5,115 nt of DNA from Alphaproteobacteria bacterium (GTDB lineage: Bacteria; Pseudomonadota; Alphaproteobacteria; Sneathiellales; Sneathiellaceae). The stretch lies in NCBI GenBank assembly GCA_006226265.1, contig SBHH01000246.1:1-5115 (forward strand), read 5' to 3'. The stretch's first letter is position 1, and each line of letters starts with the position of its first letter. The notes beneath the pieces are model-generated. The model was not told the DNA's origin, did no database searches, and saw only the letters and a program-made list of their open reading frames with translations. This document shows positions 1-5,115 of the stretch, in pieces. Both the position numbers and the translations under genes were made by a program.

Positions 1-344
1 AGCTCCGCCGGGGCAATCCGGGCATGAAGAAGCGCCGTGCCGCTGAAGACAACTTTCAGGTTCGGGATGGTCGCGAGCAGGGCCTCGTCCCGCGCGACCG
101 CGAAATCGTCGAGCGCGACCACAAGGTTCTTGTCGCGCCCGTCCCAGACCAGTTTCACCTCCTCGAACGACAGGTCAAGGCTGGGATACTGCGTTTCCAG
201 TGCCTGGGCGATATAGGGCGTGAAAAACTGGAGTGAGACCGGGCCGCGCGCGAGACCGGCGATCACCGCCATCACGCAGAGGAAAACCAGAACCAGCGCC
301 CCCATCAGAACGCGGAACAATAATTTCGATGTCGTTAAGACCAC
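1..344 (-). CDS. AsmA/YhdP-like (DUF3971-type) membrane-anchored protein, N-terminal fragment
   Basis: Partial gene read leftwards; 114 codons are visible and the frame is open at position 1. I translated it by hand because it has no ATG near its beginning. The chosen start is GTG at 344-342, with a purine-rich AAGAGA at 359-354 (9 nt spacing) as ribosome binding site; an in-frame TAG lies further upstream near 391-396. The N-terminus has Lys7 and Arg11, then a hydrophobic stretch at about residues 12-32 (GALVLVFLCVMAVIAGLA), which fits an uncleaved inner-membrane anchor with the rest in the periplasm. After it comes ARGPVSLQFFTPYIAQALE and then a beta-rich part (LSFEEVKLVWDGRDKNLVVALDDFAV). 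From memory this pattern is typical of alphaproteobacterial DUF3971/AsmA-like proteins related to YhdP, which in enterobacteria helps move phospholipid between the membranes. The family call rests only on this N-terminal part; the diagnostic C-terminal region is outside. Met14 is an alternative start but would drop the basic residues before the anchor. Confidence 0.62.
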   Translation of the reverse strand, partial: MVLTTSKLLFRVLMGALVLVFLCVMAVIAGLARGPVSLQFFTPYIAQALETQYPSLDLSFEEVKLVWDGRDKNLVVALDDFAVARDEALLATIPNLKVVFSGTALLHARIAPAE

Positions 345-353
345 GGGCGGAAT

Positions 354-359
354 TCTCTT
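354..359 (-). promoter_or_regulatory. Ribosome binding site for the AsmA/YhdP-like gene
   Basis: AAGAGA on the minus strand lies 9 nt before the GTG at 344. It is the only purine-rich Shine-Dalgarno-like stretch at a suitable distance and is the main reason for choosing this non-ATG start. The match to the anti-Shine-Dalgarno is modest. Confidence 0.4.
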
Positions 360-385
360 GTGTTCACTTCGGCTGTCCCGATAAT
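358..385 (+). promoter_or_regulatory. Candidate sigma70-type promoter for glnE
   Basis: TTGTGT (358-363) and GATAAT (380-385) are separated by 16 nt. The -10 element matches TATAAT at 5 of 6 positions, while the -35 matches TTGACA at only 3 of 6. Transcription would begin near 392 and leave a leader of about 30 nt before ATG 423. The 78-bp gap between divergent genes must hold at least one promoter unless a neighbour reads through, so position supports the call. I saw no sigma54-type GG-N10-GC element, so nothing visible ties glnE to NtrC control. Confidence 0.3.
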
Positions 386-422
386 TGACCTGCTAGCCTA
401 ACCCAAGCGAGCCGGATAAGGA

Positions 423-3400
423 ATGCAGGATATTAAAAGGATTGAAAAAATTCCCTTCACGGAGGCCATGCACGATCTCCCTCCCGCGGGGGATGAAGAA
501 TTGTTGCGGATCGGCCTTGAGGAATGGGAAAGGCTCAATGTCGAAGAGGAAGACTACGCATCCTTTGCGGCAGAATTCGGGAAATCGGAAAAAGGCGCGC
601 GCCTTCTCGCGGCCATATTCGGCAACAGCCCGTTCCTTTCCGCCTGTCTTTTGAACGAACGGCCGCTTTTCCGCCTGCTGGTCGAGGACGGGGCCGAAGC
701 GGCGCTCCGCTCCATCCATGACGATCTCGATACGGCGGTTATGGAATTCGGACGCGACCGGGTGGCGCTGATGGCGGCGCTCAGGATCGCGAAGCGAAGG
801 ATCGCGCTTCTCACCGCGCTTTGCGATATCGGCCATGTCTGGCCGCTGATGCGTGTCACCGGCGTTCTCTCCGATTTCGCGGACCGGGCCGTCGATATCT
901 GCGCGGGCTATCTTCTCGCCTTCGCCGCAGAGAAAGGGGAGCTTGTCCTTCCTCATCCTGAAAATCCGGTTCTGAGCAGCGGCCTTGTCATTCTCGGCAT
1001 GGGCAAGCTCGGCGCGCGGGAGCTCAACTATTCCTCCGATATCGACCTGGTGATCCTGTTCGATGCCGAGAAGGTCACCTATACCGGGCGGCGCTCCATG
1101 GCCGACTGTTTCGTGCGCATCGCCCGCAACCTCGTCACCATGATGCAGGAGCGCACCCGGGACGGCTATGTCTTCCGCACCGACCTCCGGCTCCGTCCCG
1201 ACCCCGGCGCAACGCCGATTGCCCTCTCGCTCGGTGCGGCGCATGTCTATTACGAAAGCCAGGGGCAGAACTGGGAACGCGCCGCCATGATCAAGGCGCG
1301 CCCCATCGCCGGCGACCTGGCCGCCGGGCGCGATTTCGTGACCTTCCTCACCCCCTTCGTCTGGCGGAAATCCATGGATTTCGCGGCGATCGAGGATATC
1401 CAGGCGATCAAGTCGCAAATCCATACCCACAAGGGCTTCTCCCGCATTTCGCTCGAAGGGCATAACATCAAGATCGGCCGGGGCGGCATCCGCGAGATCG
1501 AGTTCTTCTGCCAGACCCAGCAGCTGATCGAGGGCGGCCGCAACCCTGCGCTTCGCGATCCGACGACGCTCGGCACGCTTGACGAGCTTGCCGAATGCGG
1601 CAAGGTGAAAAAGGAGACGGCAGCAGAGCTTGCCAGGGCCTATCATTTCCTCCGCACCCTTGAACACCGCCTGCAAATGCTGCAGGACGAACAGACGCAG
1701 CTTCTGCCCGACGATGCGCGAGAGTTCGAGAAGCTCGGCGCCTTTTTCGGCCTGCCCGATGCGACGGAATTCAAAAAGAATCTGCTCGCCACGCTCGAAT
1801 GCGTGCAGAAACATTACGACGCCCTGTTCGAGTTCGAGAAGACGCCGGACCGCAAAGCCGGACGGCTGGTCTTCACCGGGGCGGAGAATGATCCGGACAC
1901 CCTGGCCTCCCTCGCCGAGCTGGGCTTTACCGACACAGCCGGTATGTCGCAGAAAATCCGCGAATGGCATCATGGCCGCTATCGCTCCACCCGGACCGAG
2001 CGGGCGCAGCAGATATTGACCGCGCTGATGCCGCATTTGTTGGAGGAGCTGGCCGATACGAGCGATCCCGACGCCGCCTTCACCCGCTTCGACGCCTTCC
2101 TGCAAAAGCTGCCCGCCGGCGTGCAGCTTTTCTCGCTGTTCAAGGCGCATCCAAGCCTTCTGAACCTGATGGCGAAAATCATGGGCATGGCGCCCGAGCT
2201 TGCCAGCACCCTTGCCCAGAGCCCGATGCTGCTCGACGGCGTGCTGGACCGGGAGTTTATGGCGCCGCTGGCGCCAAAGGAATCCCTCGCCGAGGACCTC
2301 AAGCTGATGCTTTCCACCGCGCGCGATTTCCAGGATATCCTCGACTTCTCGCGCCGCTGGACCAACGACATGAAGTTCCGCCTCGGCGTGCAGATACTTG
2401 ACAATGTCGATCATGGCAGCGGCAAGGGCGCAACGGTGACGGCGGGACCGGTCCTGTCCGATATCGCCGAAGTGGTGCTCAATTCCCTCTTCCCCAAAGT
2501 GCTTGAGGAGTTAAGCGAACGTCACGGCCGCGTTCCGGGTGCGGAGTTTGCGGTGCTCGCCATGGGCAAGCTCGGCAGCCGGGAAATGTCGCCGGGCTCC
2601 GATGCCGATCTCATTTTCGTCTTCGACACGCCGGAAGACAACATGATGACCGACGGGACGAAGCCGATCCCGGCCGGACTTTTCTTCACACGCCTGAGCC
2701 AGCGTTTCATCAATTCATTAAGCGCGCTCACCGCCGACGGCCAGCTTTACGAGGTGGATATGCGGCTCCGGCCCCATGGCAAGTCGGGACCGATTGCGCT
2801 GCCCCTCGACGGCTTCGTCAGATATTATCAGGAGGAAGCCTGGACATGGGAGCATCTCGCCCTCACCCGGGCGCGCGTTGTCGCGGGCGATCCCGGTCTG
2901 ATGGCCCGCGCCCATGATGCCTTGCAAACGATCAACGGAACCCGCCGCGACCCTGAAAAACTCCGTAAAGACACCCGCAGCATGCGCCGCCGCATCCATG
3001 CACAGCATACGGCGCGCATTCCCTGGACGCTGAAGCATGTGCCAGGCGGCATGATGGATCTTGAATTCATCTGCCAGTATCTCCGCCTGCTGCATGGCCC
3101 CGATCATCCGGAGGTGCTTCGCCCCAACTCGCCCGAAAGCCTTGTCGTGATGCAGGATCTCGGCCTCATCACGGCGGAGATGTCGGCGCGGCTCATCGAG
3201 ATCAGCGCGCTCTATCTTAATGTGAACGGATTGCAGCATCTCTGCCTGGGGCCACGGAAAATGGATGAAAACGCGCCCGCGGCCCTTAAAGCCGCGCTGG
3301 CCCGCGCGGGCCATGCGCCGGATTTCGAGGCCCTGGAGGCAAAGCTCTATGCCGCGGAGGACTATGTCACGCGGCTGTTCGACGAGATCCTGCCCGCGCC

Positions 3401-3452
3401 GGAGGACGATATGGAGACCGACGCCCCCCTCCCACAGGAAGACGAGGACTGA
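423..3452 (+). CDS. glnE: Bifunctional glutamine synthetase adenylyltransferase / adenylyl-removing enzyme
   Basis: GlnE transfers AMP from ATP to a tyrosine of each glutamine synthetase subunit, lowering its activity when nitrogen is plentiful, and removes it by phosphorolysis when nitrogen is scarce; PII protein and glutamine set the direction. It is cytosolic. The 1009-residue protein shows the family's duplicated layout. The N-terminal (adenylyl-removing) half has GMGKLGARELNYSSDIDL at 192-209 with acidic residues Asp206 and Asp208, followed by RTDLRLRPDPG and GGIREIEFFCQ. The C-terminal (adenylylating) half has AMGKLGSREMSPGSDADL at 713-730 with Asp727 and Asp729, then EVDMRLRPHGKSG and GGMMDLEFICQ. 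These Asp pairs correspond to D173/D175 and D701/D703 of E. coli GlnE. A helical linker (about 470-620) lies between. It is somewhat longer than the 946-residue E. coli protein, with an extra N-terminal stretch and an acidic tail. ATG 423 is preceded directly by an in-frame TAA (417-419), so no earlier start exists; ATG 468 (residue 16) is an alternative. The end converges on the histidine kinase gene. Confidence 0.97.
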   Translation: MQDIKRIEKIPFTEAMHDLPPAGDEELLRIGLEEWERLNVEEEDYASFAAEFGKSEKGARLLAAIFGNSPFLSACLLNERPLFRLLVEDGAEAALRSIHDDLDTAVMEFGRDRVALMAALRIAKRRIALLTALCDIGHVWPLMRVTGVLSDFADRAVDICAGYLLAFAAEKGELVLPHPENPVLSSGLVILGMGKLGARELNYSSDIDLVILFDAEKVTYTGRRSMADCFVRIARNLVTMMQERTRDGYVFRTDLRLRPDPGATPIALSLGAAHVYYESQGQNWERAAMIKARPIAGDLAAGRDFVTFLTPFVWRKSMDFAAIEDIQAIKSQIHTHKGFSRISLEGHNIKIGRGGIREIEFFCQTQQLIEGGRNPALRDPTTLGTLDELAECGKVKKETAAELARAYHFLRTLEHRLQMLQDEQTQLLPDDAREFEKLGAFFGLPDATEFKKNLLATLECVQKHYDALFEFEKTPDRKAGRLVFTGAENDPDTLASLAELGFTDTAGMSQKIREWHHGRYRSTRTERAQQILTALMPHLLEELADTSDPDAAFTRFDAFLQKLPAGVQLFSLFKAHPSLLNLMAKIMGMAPELASTLAQSPMLLDGVLDREFMAPLAPKESLAEDLKLMLSTARDFQDILDFSRRWTNDMKFRLGVQILDNVDHGSGKGATVTAGPVLSDIAEVVLNSLFPKVLEELSERHGRVPGAEFAVLAMGKLGSREMSPGSDADLIFVFDTPEDNMMTDGTKPIPAGLFFTRLSQRFINSLSALTADGQLYEVDMRLRPHGKSGPIALPLDGFVRYYQEEAWTWEHLALTRARVVAGDPGLMARAHDALQTINGTRRDPEKLRKDTRSMRRRIHAQHTARIPWTLKHVPGGMMDLEFICQYLRLLHGPDHPEVLRPNSPESLVVMQDLGLITAEMSARLIEISALYLNVNGLQHLCLGPRKMDENAPAALKAALARAGHAPDFEALEAKLYAAEDYVTRLFDEILPAPEDDMETDAPLPQEDED

Positions 3453-3478
3453 GGAGAGCGGGGCTTACGCGCTTTCCT
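3452..3478 (+). terminator. Weak hairpin at the convergent gene junction, possible terminator
   Basis: Bases 3452-3460 (AGGAGAGCG) can pair with 3470-3478 (CGCTTTCCT) in a 9-bp stem with one G-U wobble and a 9-nt loop in the rightward transcript. Read leftwards, the wobble becomes an A-C mismatch, so it should work less well for the kinase transcript. No T-run follows, so it is not a classic intrinsic terminator. It also overlaps the last codons and stop of the leftward gene. Its placement exactly between the two stops is the main support. Confidence 0.25.
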
Positions 3479-5115
3479 GGTATCCGCCATTCGACGACGG
3501 GTCTTCGGGCAGGTTGCGGGGCAGGCGAATGATCACGGCGCTGCCGCGGCCAAGCTCGCTTGTGAATTCCAGGCTGCCGCCGTGAAGCTCCACCAGGTTC
3601 TTCGAGAGCGGCAGACCGAGACCCGTCCCTTCCTGTGCAATCAACGAACTCTCATTTGCCTGCTGGAAGGGTTCGAATATCTTCTCGAGGTTTTCTCTGG
3701 AAACCCCGACGCCGGTATCCTCGATCGAGAGGATGACCTCGTCCTGCTCCTCGATACAGGACATGGAGATCACGCCGCCGGTCAGCGTGAATTTGATCGA
3801 GTTGCCGAGAATATTGAGCAGCACCTGCTTCAGCCGCCGTGCATCCGCAACCAGCGAAATATCGAAATCCGAAAGATTATATTCGACCGTGATGCCGTTC
3901 TGATCCGCCTGCCGCTTGATGAGCTTGAGCGAGTCGTTGACGATTTCGGCGAGGCGAATGAACTGCTTGTTGAGCTCCAGCTTGCCCTCCTCTATCGCGC
4001 CGAGGTCGAGAAGATCGGAAATAATCTCCAGAAGATGCTGCCCGGCATTGTTGATGTCGGTCGCATATTCCATGTATTTCGACGACGGCATCTTGCCGAA
4101 CAGCTCCATCATCATCACGTCGGAATAGCCGATGATGGCGTTGAGCGGCGTGCGGAGTTCATGGTTCATATTGGCGATGAAGAGGTTCTTGGTCGCATGG
4201 GCGTCAATCGCGCTCTTCATGGTCTGGAGCAGCACCTCCTCCGCCTTCTTCTTCTCCGTGATGTCGCGAATGATGCCAACGAAGGATTTCTTTCCGTCCA
4301 CATAAAAGGGCGCGATGTTCAACTCGATCGGGAACTGTGTCCCGTCGCTCCGGACGGCATTGAGTCCGCGCACCGAATTGATGACCTTGTTCTGGTAAAC
4401 CGAGGAGTTCGCGACATAATGGTCATGCTGCTCGCGTTCATCTTCCGGCATCAGCATATTGACGTTCCGGCCGAGCACTTCCGCCTCGTCATAACCGAAG
4501 AATTTCGAGGCTGCCCGGTTGAAGCTTTCGATCCTGCCTTCCGCACTGATGGTGATGATGCCATCGCCCGTGTTGGAAATGATCTCGCGAAAGCGCGTCT
4601 CGCTGCTCCAGAGCTCGCGCAGGGCGCCGCGCCAGGCGTTTTCGAACTTGATGATCCACCAGAACATCAGGATGGCGATTACCATAAAGCTGACCAGCGT
4701 TATCTCGACAATCAGCGTCCCCTGCTTGCCGAGGTCCATCACATCGACCAGCAAGGATCTTCGCCGCAATATGGCGCTGTCCCAGTTCTTGTTGAGCAGT
4801 TTGAGGGCCGCAATCGCCGCTGTATCATCGACCCGGACGGCCGCGTCAATTTCCGGAACGCTCTTGCCTGCGGCAATCAGGCGGGTCACATCGGACAGCT
4901 TGCTCTCGTATTTCTCAACTGTTGAACGGATGACCGAAAGCGCATGGCGCTCCATATCAGAGGAGGCAACGACCATGTAATCGTCGATCGCCCCCATGAT
5001 GCGAACATAGTTTTCCTCGACATGAATCTTGTATACCGGGTCATGGCGCAGCACGTAATTCTTGAAATTATGAATGAAGCCACCATACCCGAAGGCATCC
5101 TGAAGAATATTCTTC
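3465..5115 (-). CDS. Membrane-bound PAS sensor histidine kinase, 5' end outside window
   Basis: A two-component kinase that autophosphorylates on His and would pass the phosphate to an unknown response regulator. The frame is open to position 5115, giving 549 visible residues (numbered from the codon at 5114-5112). Residues 1-132 look helical and extracytoplasmic and include GYGGFIHNFKNYVLR at 9-23. One membrane helix follows at about 133-156, then, with no HAMP domain, a short helix into a PAS domain (about 174-287, ending GIIRDITEKKKAEE). HisKA spans about 305-372 with NHELRTPLN and phospho-acceptor His318 (4163-4161). HATPase_c spans about 424-531 with N-box Asn434/Asn438, DTGVGV from Asp466, IFEPF at 479-483 and GTGLGL at 496-501. 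All catalytic motifs are intact, so it should be active. It stops shortly after the ATPase domain with no receiver, so the visible part is not a hybrid kinase. A preceding membrane helix is expected beyond the edge. The PAS keeps FixL-like His230 and Arg249. The ligand and output are unknown, and no partner regulator is nearby. Confidence 0.95.
   Translation of the reverse strand, partial: KNILQDAFGYGGFIHNFKNYVLRHDPVYKIHVEENYVRIMGAIDDYMVVASSDMERHALSVIRSTVEKYESKLSDVTRLIAAGKSVPEIDAAVRVDDTAAIAALKLLNKNWDSAILRRRSLLVDVMDLGKQGTLIVEITLVSFMVIAILMFWWIIKFENAWRGALRELWSSETRFREIISNTGDGIITISAEGRIESFNRAASKFFGYDEAEVLGRNVNMLMPEDEREQHDHYVANSSVYQNKVINSVRGLNAVRSDGTQFPIELNIAPFYVDGKKSFVGIIRDITEKKKAEEVLLQTMKSAIDAHATKNLFIANMNHELRTPLNAIIGYSDVMMMELFGKMPSSKYMEYATDINNAGQHLLEIISDLLDLGAIEEGKLELNKQFIRLAEIVNDSLKLIKRQADQNGITVEYNLSDFDISLVADARRLKQVLLNILGNSIKFTLTGGVISMSCIEEQDEVILSIEDTGVGVSRENLEKIFEPFQQANESSLIAQEGTGLGLPLSKNLVELHGGSLEFTSELGRGSAVIIRLPRNLPEDPSSNGGYQESA

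Larger units (their letters stand above)
345..422. other. Divergent intergenic region
   Basis: These 78 bp separate the GTG start of the leftward AsmA/YhdP-like gene from the ATG of rightward glnE. They hold the candidate glnE promoter and the leftward ribosome binding site. A leftward promoter is not obvious: TTGGGT followed by AATTAT on the minus strand has poor spacing (14 nt). The palindrome GCTAGC (392-397) is present but too short to call an operator. Confidence 0.6.

Noticed and set aside
24..236. 70-codon plus-strand open frame at the left edge.
   Set aside because: The minus strand over the same bases continues a protein with a membrane anchor and family-like motifs; the plus-strand product is charged, featureless and has no convincing ribosome binding site.
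345..422. Possible sigma54/NtrC promoter upstream of glnE, expected from its nitrogen role.
   Set aside because: No TGGCAC-N5-TTGC-like element with the GG and GC pair 10 nt apart was found in the 78-bp gap.
785..806. Direct repeat GGATCGCG twice within about 24 bases.
   Set aside because: It lies inside glnE and reflects a repeated Arg-Ile-Ala / Arg-Ile-Ala-Leu coding pattern; there is no further copy forming an array.
393..2414. Long 673-codon open frame antisense to glnE.
   Set aside because: It is a mirror of glnE codon usage in GC-rich DNA. Its translation is Arg/Gly/Glu/His-rich low-complexity sequence without recognisable domains, while the opposite strand encodes a full, motif-perfect GlnE.
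3582..4925. 447-codon open frame on the plus strand opposite the histidine kinase.
   Set aside because: It lies wholly inside the kinase gene, has no recognisable domain, and its residue make-up (many Asp, Arg, His, Leu) is that expected from the complement of a real gene.
3465..5115. Idea that glnE and the kinase form a dedicated nitrogen-sensing system.
   Set aside because: The genes converge, so they are not co-transcribed; the kinase has no NtrB-specific feature and no response regulator or PII gene is present. Adjacency alone does not support it.

Overview
The window looks like part of an alphaproteobacterial chromosome, most likely from the Rhodospirillales or a related group. The evidence is moderately high GC, a typical alphaproteobacterial GlnE, a sensor histidine kinase with the NHELRTPLNAIIGYS H-box common in that class, and an AsmA/YhdP-like protein next to glnE. 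The lineage is inferred from protein style only; no rRNA or other marker is present.

Layout: (1) Positions 1-344, minus strand, hold the first 114 codons of a membrane-anchored protein that resembles the DUF3971/YhdP branch of the AsmA-like family; it runs off the left edge. (2) Positions 345-422 are a 78-bp divergent intergenic region with a plausible but weak sigma70-type promoter facing right. (3) Positions 423-3452, plus strand, hold a complete glnE, the two-headed enzyme that adenylylates and deadenylylates glutamine synthetase, with both nucleotidyltransferase active sites intact. (4) Twelve bases separate its stop from the stop of a convergent gene. A weak hairpin covers this junction. 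(5) Positions 3465-5115, minus strand, hold a membrane-bound PAS histidine kinase whose reading frame is still open at the right edge, so its start and probable first membrane helix lie outside.

The three genes are not one operon: the first two diverge and the last two converge. GlnE belongs to the nitrogen-control cascade (PII, GlnD, glutamine synthetase), but none of its partners is here. The kinase has no response regulator in the window.

No mobile element, CRISPR array, RNA gene or clear new multi-gene system was found. The most interesting material is in the kinase. Its PAS domain keeps a His and an Arg at the places where FixL holds heme and stabilises oxygen. Its external sensor segment carries a striking block (GYGGFIHNFKNYVLR) that I associate with signalling proteins but cannot match to a named domain.
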